Below are positions 26,196 through 35,961 of a DNA stretch of 64,000 bases, piece by piece. The notes beneath the pieces are model-generated. The model was not told where the DNA came from. It saw only the letters and a list, made by a program, of their open reading frames with translations, and searched no databases. Positions within the stretch are counted from its first letter, which is position 1, and every line of letters starts with the position of its first letter. Origin of the DNA: Microbacterium terricola (GTDB lineage: Bacteria; Actinomycetota; Actinomycetes; Actinomycetales; Microbacteriaceae); assembly GCF_027943945.1 (NCBI RefSeq), contig NZ_AP027141.1, forward strand, positions 1,426,001 to 1,490,000. The letters are read 5' to 3'. The position numbers and the translations under genes were made by a program.

Positions 26196-27339
26196 TGTGG
26201 TCCAGCTCCGCCTCGGCCAGGGCGCAGGTGGCCTCTTCGGCCAGGTCGCGCGAATCGAGCCAGCCATCGGGCAGCGCGGGGCGCTTCGGGGTGCCCGCAC
26301 GGCCCCGCTGCCCCTCGGCGGCCGCGCCGGGGTACGGCGCCGCGAGATCGAGGGTGGCCAGCAGATCGTCGATCTCGGCGAGGCTCGACACGGTCGCCAG
26401 GCGGGCGCGCGTGTCGCCGCCGACCGGATACCCCTTGAAGTACCAGGCCACATGCTTGCGGATGTCGCGGCAGCCACGGTCCTCGTCGTCGAAGAACTCG
26501 ACCAGGAGCTCGGCGTGACGGCGGAACGCCCCCGCCACGAACCCGAGGTTCGCGTCGACGAGTCGGTGGTCGGCGCCGAACGCGGCGGCCAGCTCTCCGA
26601 ACAGCCACGGCCGGCCGAGGCAGCCGCGTCCGACGACGACCCCATCGCAGCCGGTCTCGGCCATCATCCGGACGGCGTCGTCGGCCGACCAGATGTCGCC
26701 GTTGCCGAGGACGGGGATGCTGGTGACCGCCGCCTTCAGCGCGGCGATGGCCGACCAGTCGGCCTGACCGGAGTAGAACTCTGCGGCCGTGCGTGCGTGC
26801 AGCGCGACGGCGGCGACGCCCGCATCCTCCGCGATGCGGCCAGCATCGAGGAAGGTGAGATGGTCGGTGTCGATGCCCTTGCGCATCTTCACCGTGAGCG
26901 GGATGTCTCCGGCGGCGCGTGCGGCCCGCGTCACGATCTCGCGGAACAGGCCGAGCTTCCACGGGAGCGCGGCGCCGCCGCCCTTGCGGGTGACCTTGGG
27001 CACGGGGCAGCCGAAGTTCAGGTCGATGTGGTCGGCGCGGTCCTCGTCCACGAGCAGGCGGACGGCGCCCTCGACGGTCGCCGGGTCCACGCCGTACAGC
27101 TGGATGGAGCGCGGCGTCTCGGATTCGTGATGGGTGATCAGGCGCATCGTGGTCGCGTTGCGCTCGACGAGTGCGCGCGACGTGATCATCTCGCTGACGT
27201 ACAGCCCCACGCCGTACTCGCGGCAGAGTCGGCGGAACGCGGTGTTCGTGATGCCCGCCATCGGCGCGAGCACCACAGGCGCGTCGAGCGCGATGGGCCC
27301 GATGCGCAGTGCGGGCGCGGGAAGGAGAGTGCTGGACAT
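26185..27339 (-). CDS. dusB: tRNA-dihydrouridine synthase
   Basis: FMN-dependent reduction of uridines in the D-loop of tRNA. Opens with the FMN motif APMAGITNTAFR; the catalytic cysteine is C111 in NFGCPVPKVTRKGGG; the phosphate-binding segments VLGNGDIWSADD and GCDGVVVGRGCLGRPWLF follow. About 384 residues. An ATG nine bases earlier is also possible; the chosen one has GGGAG at a better distance. First gene of the leftward dusB-dgt-dnaG operon. Confidence 0.94.
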   Translation of the reverse strand: MSSTLLPAPALRIGPIALDAPVVLAPMAGITNTAFRRLCREYGVGLYVSEMITSRALVERNATTMRLITHHESETPRSIQLYGVDPATVEGAVRLLVDEDRADHIDLNFGCPVPKVTRKGGGAALPWKLGLFREIVTRAARAAGDIPLTVKMRKGIDTDHLTFLDAGRIAEDAGVAAVALHARTAAEFYSGQADWSAIAALKAAVTSIPVLGNGDIWSADDAVRMMAETGCDGVVVGRGCLGRPWLFGELAAAFGADHRLVDANLGFVAGAFRRHAELLVEFFDDEDRGCRDIRKHVAWYFKGYPVGGDTRARLATVSSLAEIDDLLATLDLAAPYPGAAAEGQRGRAGTPKRPALPDGWLDSRDLAEEATCALAEAELDHSGG

Positions 27340-27402
27340 CCTGTCCATTCTCCCAGAAGAACCTGCGCCGAGCGTGTGCGCGGCGGGCATATCGTGGACG
27401 AC

Positions 27403-27906
27403 ATGGCAGATCAGCTGACGTCCGAGATCGTCGACATCCCTTTCGAGACCGCCGACGGCGTTCAGAAGACCCTCAACGACTTCGGCGACGGGGTGTTCCT
27501 GGTGGTGAATGTCGCGTCCAAGTGCGGCCTGACGCCGCAGTACGAACAGCTCGAGGAGCTGCAGCGCACCTACGGTGACCGTGGGCTCCAGGTGCTCGGC
27601 TTCCCCTGCAACCAGTTCATGGGCCAGGAGCCGGGCTCGATGGACGAGATCCTCGAGTACTGCTCGGTCACCTGGGGTGTCAGCTTCCCGATCGTCGACA
27701 AGGTGAGGGTCAACGGCTCGCACGCGGCGCCGCTGTACAAGGCGCTCAAGAAGGCGCGGAACGCCCAGGGCGCGAAGGGCCCGATCATGTGGAACTTCGA
27801 GAAGTTCGTGGTGACCCCGGACGGCGAGGTGCACCGGTTCCGCCCGCAGACGAAGCCCGACGATCCTGAGATCGTCGCGGTGATCGAGGCGAACCTCCCC
27901 CGCTAG
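27403..27906 (+). CDS. Glutathione peroxidase family protein
   Basis: Thiol peroxidase for organic or hydrogen peroxides. The peroxidatic residue is C41 (VASKCGLTPQY), a cysteine rather than selenocysteine; Q71 and the tryptophan of WNFEKF complete the active site. C69 in GFPCNQF and another cysteine in EYCSV are candidates for resolving. Actinobacteria usually lack glutathione, so the reductant is more likely thioredoxin (inference). 167 residues. Its TAG stop shares two bases with the TAG of the convergent FrnE-like gene. Confidence 0.93.
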   Translation: MADQLTSEIVDIPFETADGVQKTLNDFGDGVFLVVNVASKCGLTPQYEQLEELQRTYGDRGLQVLGFPCNQFMGQEPGSMDEILEYCSVTWGVSFPIVDKVRVNGSHAAPLYKALKKARNAQGAKGPIMWNFEKFVVTPDGEVHRFRPQTKPDDPEIVAVIEANLPR

Positions 27907-28601
27907 GCGACGACCGAGTCCGCGTCCGCGGTCTCGGCCGCTTCCCCGCGCTCGCCCCACACCTGCCGCACGATCTGCGTGAACGCCTCTGCGGGCTGTG
28001 CGCCGCTGACGCCGTACTTCCCGTCGATGACGAAGAACGGGACTCCGCTGATGCCGTAGGCGCGGGCCTGCGCCTGATCGGCCCTGACGGCGTCGAGGTA
28101 GCGGCCGCTCTGCAGCGCCGCGCGCGCAGCATCCGCTTCCAGACCCGCGTCGGTCGCGAGCGAGACGAGCTCGTCCTCGCGACCGAGGTGCCTGCCCTCG
28201 GTGAAGTACCCCGACATGAGGCGCTCGGCGAGCTCGTGCTGGCGGCCGTGCTCCTTCGCGAAGTGCAGCAGCTCGTGGGCCTTCACGGTGTTCGTGTGCT
28301 TGAGCAGGTCGAAGCGGTACGCGAGTCCCGCCTCGGCGGCGACGCCGGTGACGCGCTCGAGCATCTGCTGCACCTGGTCCCGCGCCATGCCCTTGTGCTC
28401 GGCCAGGAAGTCGAGCTCATCGCCCTCGAAATCGACGGGTGTGTCCGGTGACAGTTCGAACGAGTGGTACGTGACCTCCACCTGCGGGGCGTCCTCGTCG
28501 CCGGCGACGGCAGCGAGTCCGTTCTCGAGATTGCGCTTGCCGATGTAGCACCACGGGCAGGCGATGTCGCTCCACACGTCGATCTTGATGGGGTGGGTCA
28601 T
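27903..28601 (-). CDS. DsbA-family oxidoreductase, FrnE-like
   Basis: A cytosolic thioredoxin-fold protein of 232 residues with the CPWC active site at C15-C18 and the conserved GVPFFVIDGKYGVSGAQ segment. FrnE-like members act as disulfide isomerases or oxidoreductases in stress defence; the partner is unknown. There is no signal peptide. It lies 43 bases downstream of uppS. Overlap with the peroxidase gene end-to-end may place both under related redox stress, though they are convergent. Confidence 0.9.
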   Translation of the reverse strand: MTHPIKIDVWSDIACPWCYIGKRNLENGLAAVAGDEDAPQVEVTYHSFELSPDTPVDFEGDELDFLAEHKGMARDQVQQMLERVTGVAAEAGLAYRFDLLKHTNTVKAHELLHFAKEHGRQHELAERLMSGYFTEGRHLGREDELVSLATDAGLEADAARAALQSGRYLDAVRADQAQARAYGISGVPFFVIDGKYGVSGAQPAEAFTQIVRQVWGERGEAAETADADSVVA

Positions 28602-28644
28602 ACCGGGTGCAACGGCACGACCGTGGCGATGCATTCCCGACGGG

Positions 28645-29457
28645 CTATGAATCGGACTCGTCGGGCGTGTCGACGGCCCCGCCGAACCGCCGGTCGCGAT
28701 CGAGGTAGATGCCGATCGCCCGCCACAGCTCGACCCGCGAGAAGTCCGGCCAGAGCGTGTCGAGGAAGACCATCTCGGCATATGCCGATTCCCAGAGCAG
28801 GAAGTTGGATGTGCGCTGCTCTCCGCTCGACCGGAGGAAGAGGTCGACGTCGGGCATGTCGGGCACGTAGAGGTGTCGGCGGATGAGCTTCTCGCTGACG
28901 GCGGAGGGCTTGAGCCGCCCTGCCGCGATCTGCTCGCCGATCGACCGCATCGCATCGACGAGCTCGACGCGCCCGCCGTAGTTGACGCACATCGTGAGGG
29001 TGAGCACGTCGTTGCCCGCGGTGAGCTGCTCGGCGTACTGCAGCTCCTTGATGACCGATCCCCACAGTCGAGGCTTGCGGCCGGCCCACCGGACGCGCAC
29101 CCCCCACTCGTTGAGCTGGTCGCGGCGGCGGTGCAGCACGTCGCGGTTGTAGCCCATCAGGAAGCGCACCTCCTCGGGCGAGCGCGCCCAGTTCTCGGTC
29201 GAGAACGCGTACACCGAGAGGTGTCGCACGCCGGCCTGGATCGCGCCGGCAACGACGTCGAGCAGGACTTCCTCGCCCGCCTTGTGCCCTTCGATCCGGG
29301 TGAGCCCTCTCCGGTTCGCCCAGCGGCCGTTGCCGTCCATGACGATGGCCACGTGCTCCGGGACGCCTCGCTTCGGGAACTCCGGCGGGTACTGCCCCGT
29401 CCAGTCCAGGGGGCGATACGGCACGGCGTCGCGGTGCGTGTAGGGCTTGGGGGTCAT
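28645..29457 (-). CDS. uppS: Isoprenyl transferase (polyprenyl diphosphate synthase)
   Basis: Cis-prenyl transferase making the long-chain lipid carrier for peptidoglycan. The catalytic motif [13 protein letters not shown] has D41; FSTENWARS and the C-terminal [27 protein letters not shown] motif are complete. 270 residues. The ATG lies within the recO stop (ATGA, four-base overlap). Whether it makes undecaprenyl or decaprenyl chains cannot be read from sequence. Confidence 0.95.
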   Translation of the reverse strand: MTPKPYTHRDAVPYRPLDWTGQYPPEFPKRGVPEHVAIVMDGNGRWANRRGLTRIEGHKAGEEVLLDVVAGAIQAGVRHLSVYAFSTENWARSPEEVRFLMGYNRDVLHRRRDQLNEWGVRVRWAGRKPRLWGSVIKELQYAEQLTAGNDVLTLTMCVNYGGRVELVDAMRSIGEQIAAGRLKPSAVSEKLIRRHLYVPDMPDVDLFLRSSGEQRTSNFLLWESAYAEMVFLDTLWPDFSRVELWRAIGIYLDRDRRFGGAVDTPDESDS

Positions 29458-30194
29458 CGGCGAGGCTCCTGCGGTGCGGCGACGTGCGCGAGCGAGCGGA
29501 TGCCGCGCTCGAGGTGCCATTGCGTGTAGGCGGCGATCAGCCCGGATGCCGCCGCGGTCGACGCGTGGCCCGCGGCATCCACGGCGTCCCAGTCGCCCGC
29601 CATGAGCGACGTGAGCAGGCCGACCGTGCCGCGGTCGACGCGGGCGGCGCCCGTCGGCGCGCAGGCGCTGCACACCATGCCGCCCAGCTGGGCGACGAAG
29701 GAGTCATGCGGTCCCGGGGCACCGCACCGCGCGCACTCCTCGAGACCAGGGGCCCACCCCGACAGCGCCATGGCGCGCAGGAGATACGAATCCAGGATGC
29801 TGCGCGCCACGTGCTCGCCGCGGGCGAGGGCGCGCAGGCCGCCGACGAGCAGGAGATACTGCTGCGGTGTCGTCTCCGCCTCGTTCAGCCGATCGGCCGC
29901 CTCGACCATCGCGTTCGCGGCCGTGTACCGGTCGTAGTGCACCGCGATGTCGGCGCCGTACGAACCCAGCGACTCGGCCTGCTGGATGATGTCGAGGGAC
30001 TTGCCCTGGTACAGGAGCACATCGGCGACCATGAACGGCTCCACCCGCGACCCGAACCGCGATGACGTGCGCCGCACGCCCTTCGCGACCGCGCGCAGCT
30101 TGCCGTGGCGGCGGCTGAGCATGGTGACGATGCGGTCGGCTTCACCCAGCTTGTGGGTGCGCAGGACCACGACCTCGTCGCGGTAGGTGGGCAC
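29454..30194 (-). CDS. recO: DNA repair protein RecO
   Basis: Helps RecF and RecR load RecA on gapped DNA. The N-terminal OB fold ([29 protein letters not shown]) and the C-terminal four-cysteine zinc site (CARCG and CSAC) are clear. 246 residues. The GTG start is five bases after GATAAT, so a leaderless message is likely. Coupled to uppS downstream. Confidence 0.95.
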   Translation of the reverse strand: MPTYRDEVVVLRTHKLGEADRIVTMLSRRHGKLRAVAKGVRRTSSRFGSRVEPFMVADVLLYQGKSLDIIQQAESLGSYGADIAVHYDRYTAANAMVEAADRLNEAETTPQQYLLLVGGLRALARGEHVARSILDSYLLRAMALSGWAPGLEECARCGAPGPHDSFVAQLGGMVCSACAPTGAARVDRGTVGLLTSLMAGDWDAVDAAGHASTAAASGLIAAYTQWHLERGIRSLAHVAAPQEPRR

Positions 30195-30240
30195 ACTCGA
30201 TTATCGCGTCGAACGGCGACAATGAGGCGACAATGGATGC
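30195..30240. promoter_or_regulatory. Divergent leaderless promoters of recO and the TRIC gene
   Basis: Leftward GATAAT (30200-30205) five bases from the recO GTG; rightward GACAAT (30229-30234) six bases from the TRIC GTG. Only 46 bases separate the two coding regions, so any -35 elements overlap. Confidence 0.55.
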
Positions 30241-30933
30241 GTGGCCGAACCGCTCTTCGTGATCCCGCTGTGGGCAGACCTCGTCGCCGTCGGACTGGGC
30301 GGCGTGCAGGGGGCGCTCTTCGCGTCCGGGTTCACCGGCCAGCGCCGCCTGGATCTGCTCGGCGTGACGATCATCGGCACCGTCGTCGGCATGGGCGGCG
30401 GTCTGATCCGCGACCTGCTCCTGAACACCACCCTGACCACGCTGCAGAGCAACTGGTATCTGCTCACGGCGGTCATGGCGGCGCTCGTCGGGATGCTGCT
30501 GGCCGGGCTCTTCCAGCGGCTCAACCGTCTGATCGTCGGTCTCGACGCCCTCGTGATCGGACTGTTCGGCGCCTTCGGCACGAGCAAGGCCCTGGCGCTC
30601 GGGCTGCCGCTCGTGCCTGCCGTGTTCGTCGGCGTGTGCTCCGCCGTCGGCGGCGGCATCCTCCGCGACGTCATCATGGGGCTGCCGGTCGCGATCATGC
30701 ACGTCGGCTCGCTGTATGCCGTCGCCGCTGCCGCCGGATCGCTGGTCCTCGCGGTCGCCCACGCGTTCGGCGTGCCGCTCCTGGCCGCGGCGATCGCCGG
30801 CGTCACGGTGACGACGGTCATCCGGTTGCTCGCCGTGATCTTCGACATCTCCCTGCCTGAGCAGCGCCGGCTCTATCGTCGCAAGGTCGCCGTGGAGACC
30901 TCGGCGATCCCGATCGTCACCGGGACGGAATGA
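30241..30933 (+). CDS. TRIC cation channel family protein (UPF0126)
   Basis: A 230-residue membrane protein with about seven helices in an inverted repeat. Each repeat carries the family glycine motif: VGMGGGLIRDLLL (near 58) and AVGGGILRDVIMG (near 143). Prokaryotic members form trimers and conduct monovalent cations; some relatives (YadS-like) are annotated as glycine transporters. The actual substrate is unknown. Confidence 0.9.
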   Translation: MAEPLFVIPLWADLVAVGLGGVQGALFASGFTGQRRLDLLGVTIIGTVVGMGGGLIRDLLLNTTLTTLQSNWYLLTAVMAALVGMLLAGLFQRLNRLIVGLDALVIGLFGAFGTSKALALGLPLVPAVFVGVCSAVGGGILRDVIMGLPVAIMHVGSLYAVAAAAGSLVLAVAHAFGVPLLAAAIAGVTVTTVIRLLAVIFDISLPEQRRLYRRKVAVETSAIPIVTGTE

Positions 30934-31044
30934 CCCGCAACCGGGGGTAATGCGATTCGGCGGGGCGAGGGTTTCGTGATGGACTCGAAGCTTGCCCGCA
31001 CGCTCGTGCGAGCTGCACCGACCGCATCCCACGAGGAATCCTCC

Positions 31045-31851
31045 ATGTCACGCCGCGCCGCACTCCGCGTCTCCGCCATCGCTCTCGCCTCCGTCTTCGC
31101 GCTCTCGGGCTGCAGCTCCACCGCCGCCCCCGAGTCCTCCGCCGCCGACGCCGGCTACGACCTCGTCGCCTCCGGCACCCTGACCGTCGCGACCGAGGGC
31201 ACGTACCGCCCGTTCAGCTACCACGAGGACGGCACGGGCCCGCTCGTCGGGTACGACGTGGAGATCGCCGAGGCCGTCGCCGAGAAGCTCGGCCTCGAGG
31301 TGTCGTTCCAGGAGACCCAGTGGGACGCGATCTTCGCGGGCCTCGAAGGCGGACGGTTCGACGTCATCGCGAACCAGGTCTCGATCACGCCGGACCGCGA
31401 GGAGACCTACGCCTTCAGCGCGCCGTACGCGGTCTCCCCCGGGGTCATCGTCACGAAGGAGTCCGACGACTCGATCGCCTCCTTCGACGATCTGGCCGGC
31501 AAGACCACCGCGCAGTCGCTGACGAGCAACTGGTACGAGCTCGCGCAGGACTCCGGTGCGAAGGTCGAGGCCGTGGAGGGCTGGGCGCAGGCCGTCACCC
31601 TGCTCGACCAGGGGCGCGTCGACGCCACGATCAACGACAAGCTCACCTTCCTGGACTACCAGACGACCAACCCGGGCAGCGGACTGAAGATCGCCGCAGA
31701 GACCGAGGACTCGTCGCAGTCGGCCTTCGCCCTCGTGAAGGCGAACGGCGAGCTGGCCGACGCCATCACCGCCGCGCTCGAGGAGCTGCGCACGGAGGGC
31801 GTCCTCGCCGAGCTCGGTGAGAAGTACTTCGGTGCCGATGTCTCGCAGTAG
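31045..31851 (+). CDS. Amino acid ABC transporter substrate-binding lipoprotein
   Basis: Binds a polar amino acid outside the membrane for the permease that follows. The signal peptide ends in lipobox LSGC (lipidated C23). The binding fold shows TVATEGTYRPFSYHE, LVGYDVEIAEAVAEKLGLEV and the DREETYAFSAPY motif of the family 3 solute-binding proteins (glutamine, cystine or related). The ATG with AGGA nearby was chosen over one 69 bases upstream. First gene of a three-gene operon. Confidence 0.93.
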   Translation: MSRRAALRVSAIALASVFALSGCSSTAAPESSAADAGYDLVASGTLTVATEGTYRPFSYHEDGTGPLVGYDVEIAEAVAEKLGLEVSFQETQWDAIFAGLEGGRFDVIANQVSITPDREETYAFSAPYAVSPGVIVTKESDDSIASFDDLAGKTTAQSLTSNWYELAQDSGAKVEAVEGWAQAVTLLDQGRVDATINDKLTFLDYQTTNPGSGLKIAAETEDSSQSAFALVKANGELADAITAALEELRTEGVLAELGEKYFGADVSQ

Positions 31852-31854
31852 CCG

Positions 31855-32526
31855 ATGAGCGACCTGAGCGACCTCGAGCTCGCGCTGAGCTCGTTCTGGC
31901 CGATCGTCTGGGGCGGGATCAGCGGGACCATCCCGCTGGCCCTCGCCTCGTTCGCGCTGGGCCTGGTCATCGCGCTCGGCGTCGCCCTCATGCGGCTGTC
32001 CGGCAACCGCGTCGTCTCCGGCATCGCCCGCGGCTACATCTCGGTCATCCGGGGCACGCCGCTGCTCGTGCAGCTGTTCGTGATCTTCTACGGCCTCCCC
32101 TCGATCGGGGTGACGATCCCGTCGTGGCCGAGTGCGATCATCGCGTTCTCCCTGAACGTCGGCGGGTACGCCGCCGAGGTCATCCGCGCCGCGATCCTGT
32201 CCGTTCCGGCCGGGCAGTGGGAGGCGGCGTACACGACGGGCATGTCGCGCGGCATGACCCTGCGGCGCATCATCCTGCCGCAGGCCGCGCGGGTGAGCGT
32301 GCCGCCGCTGTCGAACACCTTCATCTCGCTCGTGAAGGACACCTCGCTCGCGTCGCTGATCCTGGTCACCGAGCTCTTCCGGGTGGCCCAGCAGATCGCC
32401 GCGTTCAGTCAGGAGTTCATGCTGCTCTACCTCGAGGCGGCGCTCGTCTACTGGCTGTTCTGCCTGGTGCTGTCGGCCGCCCAGGATCGCGTGGAGAGGA
32501 GGCTCGACCGCTATGTCGCAGCCTGA
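31855..32526 (+). CDS. Amino acid ABC transporter permease
   Basis: Inner membrane subunit, 223 residues, five helices. The EAA loop ([32 protein letters not shown]) that docks with the ATPase is complete, and the sequence belongs to the HisM/GlnP type. The start is three bases after the binding-protein stop. Its 3' end overlaps the ATPase gene by 14 bases. Confidence 0.94.
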   Translation: MSDLSDLELALSSFWPIVWGGISGTIPLALASFALGLVIALGVALMRLSGNRVVSGIARGYISVIRGTPLLVQLFVIFYGLPSIGVTIPSWPSAIIAFSLNVGGYAAEVIRAAILSVPAGQWEAAYTTGMSRGMTLRRIILPQAARVSVPPLSNTFISLVKDTSLASLILVTELFRVAQQIAAFSQEFMLLYLEAALVYWLFCLVLSAAQDRVERRLDRYVAA

Positions 32527-33280
32527 CACACTGCTCACCGTGCGCGGCCTGCGCAAGAGCTACGGCGAGCACGAGGTGCTTCGCGGCATCGATCTCGACG
32601 TCCGCCGCGGCGAGGTCGTCGTGCTGATCGGCCCCAGCGGCTCGGGGAAGACCACAGTCCTGCGCTCGCTGAACGGGCTGGAGACGCCGGATGCCGGCAC
32701 CCTCGCGTTCGAGGGCGGCCCCGATGCCGACTTCTCGGCGGGGCTGCCGCCTGCGACCCGCTTCGCCGTGCGCGATCGGTCGGGGATGGTCTTCCAGCAC
32801 CACAACCTCTTCCCGCACATGACGGTGCTGCAGAACGTCATCGAGGGCCCGGTGCGGGTGCAGAAGCGGCAGAAGGACGAGGCGATCGCCGACGCGGAGG
32901 CGCTCCTCGCGCGTGTCGGCCTCAGCGACAAGCGCGACGCGTATCCGCACCGGCTCTCCGGTGGGCAGCAGCAGCGGGTCGGGATCGTCCGCGCCCTCGC
33001 ACTGCGCCCGTCGCTGCTGCTGTTCGATGAGCCGACCAGCGCCCTCGACCCCGAACTGGTCGGCGAGGTGCTGAAGGTGATCACCGAGCTGGCGGCCGAG
33101 GGGTGGACGATGGTCGTCGTCACGCACGAGCTCGCGTTCGCGCGTCAGGTCGCCGACGAGGTCGTCTTCATGGACGCGGGAGCAGTGGTCGAGCGCGGGA
33201 CGCCGGAACAGCTGTTCACGGCGCCCGCGCACGAACGGACCAAGCGCTTCCTGGATCGGATCCTGCGCCCGCTCGACTGA
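32513..33280 (+). CDS. Amino acid ABC transporter ATP-binding protein
   Basis: ATPase of the same transporter, 255 residues. Walker [11 protein letters not shown]-loop [13 protein letters not shown], signature [15 protein letters not shown], Walker [18 protein letters not shown] and switch histidine [14 protein letters not shown] are all intact. GlnQ-type. The stop is three bases before that of convergent leuA, leaving no space for a terminator. Confidence 0.95.
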   Translation: MSQPDTLLTVRGLRKSYGEHEVLRGIDLDVRRGEVVVLIGPSGSGKTTVLRSLNGLETPDAGTLAFEGGPDADFSAGLPPATRFAVRDRSGMVFQHHNLFPHMTVLQNVIEGPVRVQKRQKDEAIADAEALLARVGLSDKRDAYPHRLSGGQQQRVGIVRALALRPSLLLFDEPTSALDPELVGEVLKVITELAAEGWTMVVVTHELAFARQVADEVVFMDAGAVVERGTPEQLFTAPAHERTKRFLDRILRPLD

Positions 33281-33283
33281 GGC

Positions 33284-35056
<1,773 letters not shown>

Positions 35057-35083
35057 TCAGATGAGGCGGGCCAACACCGAGCT

Positions 35084-35122
35084 CCGCGACGAGGAAGGCC
35101 CTAGAACGAGGCCTCGTCGCGG
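35084..35122 (-). promoter_or_regulatory. Attenuator-like hairpin in the leuA leader
   Basis: A perfect 11-base-pair stem (arms 35112-35122 and 35084-35094) with a 17-base loop. The 5' arm starts five bases after the third leucine codon of the leader peptide, so a ribosome stalled there would block the stem. There is no T-run after the stem, which argues against a simple intrinsic terminator; rho-dependent or translational control is possible. The stem ends 45 bases before the leuA ATG. Confidence 0.75.
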
Positions 35123-35151
35123 CAGCTAAGGAGGAGCTGGCCGAAGCGCAT
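35101..35151 (-). CDS. leuA leader peptide (16 aa)
   Basis: MRFGQLLLSCRDEASF, with three leucine codons in a row (CTC CTC CTT). CTT is rare in such a GC-rich genome, which would strengthen stalling. The stop codon lies in the loop of the hairpin. TACCAT stands exactly six bases before the ATG, so the message seems to begin at this start codon. The type of leader is known for actinobacterial leuA genes. Confidence 0.8.
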   Translation of the reverse strand: MRFGQLLLSCRDEASF

Positions 35152-35157
35152 GTCTCG

Positions 35158-35163
35158 ATGGTA
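35158..35163 (-). promoter_or_regulatory. -10 box of the leuA leader
   Basis: TACCAT on the minus strand, six bases before the leader-peptide ATG. No ribosome site is present between them. No clear -35 box. Confidence 0.5.
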
Positions 35164-35234
35164 GCAGGATGCCGCTGGGCAGGATGCGGCGGATCGGGGT
35201 GAGACGATCCACTTCTGCGCGACACTGAAGAGGT

Positions 35235-35873
35235 ATGAACCGTCGCAGCCGACTTTCTGCCCTGCTCTCGCTCAGCGTCCTCGGGCTCGTCCTGAGCGCG
35301 TGCGCCACGCCCGCGGCGTCATCGGGAGCCTCCGATGCCGCCCCCGGGCTGTCGCTCGGATCGACCGCGCCCGGCCCACCGGCCGGTGAGGTGATCGGCC
35401 AGGGCACGGTCATGGACGAAGGCGGCAGCGTCGAGCTGTGCCTGGGCGCGATCGCCGAGTCGTACCCCCCGCAGTGCTCCGGCATCCCGCTCGAGAACTG
35501 GTCGTGGGACGGCGTCGACGGCAGCGAGTCGTCCGGCGATGTCACCTGGGGTGCGTACGCCGTGCAGGGCACGTACGACGGCGACACATTCACGCGGACG
35601 CAGGCGCCGATCATGCTCGCGCTCTACGACCCGATGATGGCGCCCGACCCGACCGGCGGGGAACCGGGCACGACGGACGAGGCCGCTCTGCTCGACATCC
35701 AGGCCCAGGTGACCGACCGTCTCGGCCCCGACGCGCTCGCGACCACCCCGCAGGACGGCTACCTGTGGGTCGACGTCGTGTGGGACGACGGAACGTGGCA
35801 GCAGGCCGCCGACGACGACTTCGGCGCGGGCGTCGTGATCATCCGATCCGCCCTGCAGGAGATCGCCGGGTAG
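35235..35873 (+). CDS. Hypothetical lipoprotein (212 aa)
   Basis: An exported lipoprotein: signal peptide with lipobox LSAC (C23), followed by a Ser/Ala/Gly-rich linker to about residue 50. The rest is acidic, with two cysteines (ELCLG and PQCSG) likely to be disulfide-bonded. No family was recognised. GAAGAGG lies two bases before the ATG. It is divergent from leuA and 88 bases before the CHAT gene, to which no link is evident. Confidence 0.8.
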   Translation: MNRRSRLSALLSLSVLGLVLSACATPAASSGASDAAPGLSLGSTAPGPPAGEVIGQGTVMDEGGSVELCLGAIAESYPPQCSGIPLENWSWDGVDGSESSGDVTWGAYAVQGTYDGDTFTRTQAPIMLALYDPMMAPDPTGGEPGTTDEAALLDIQAQVTDRLGPDALATTPQDGYLWVDVVWDDGTWQQAADDDFGAGVVIIRSALQEIAG

Positions 35874-35961
35874 GTATCTGGCACGGGGTGACCGCCCTCA
35901 CTACTGTGTGGACAGACGGGATCCAGGGGGTGGGTCCCGCGCGAGCGTGGGCGGGGGCGCC

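Noticed and set aside
35084..35122. leuA leader hairpin as a classical intrinsic terminator
   Set aside because: No T-run follows the stem on the minus strand, so it is reported as attenuator-like instead.
35908..35961. Earlier ATG for the CHAT protein
   Set aside because: The 18 extra residues are Gly/Arg-rich and look non-coding; the later ATG starts at a well-formed helical region. It remains possible.
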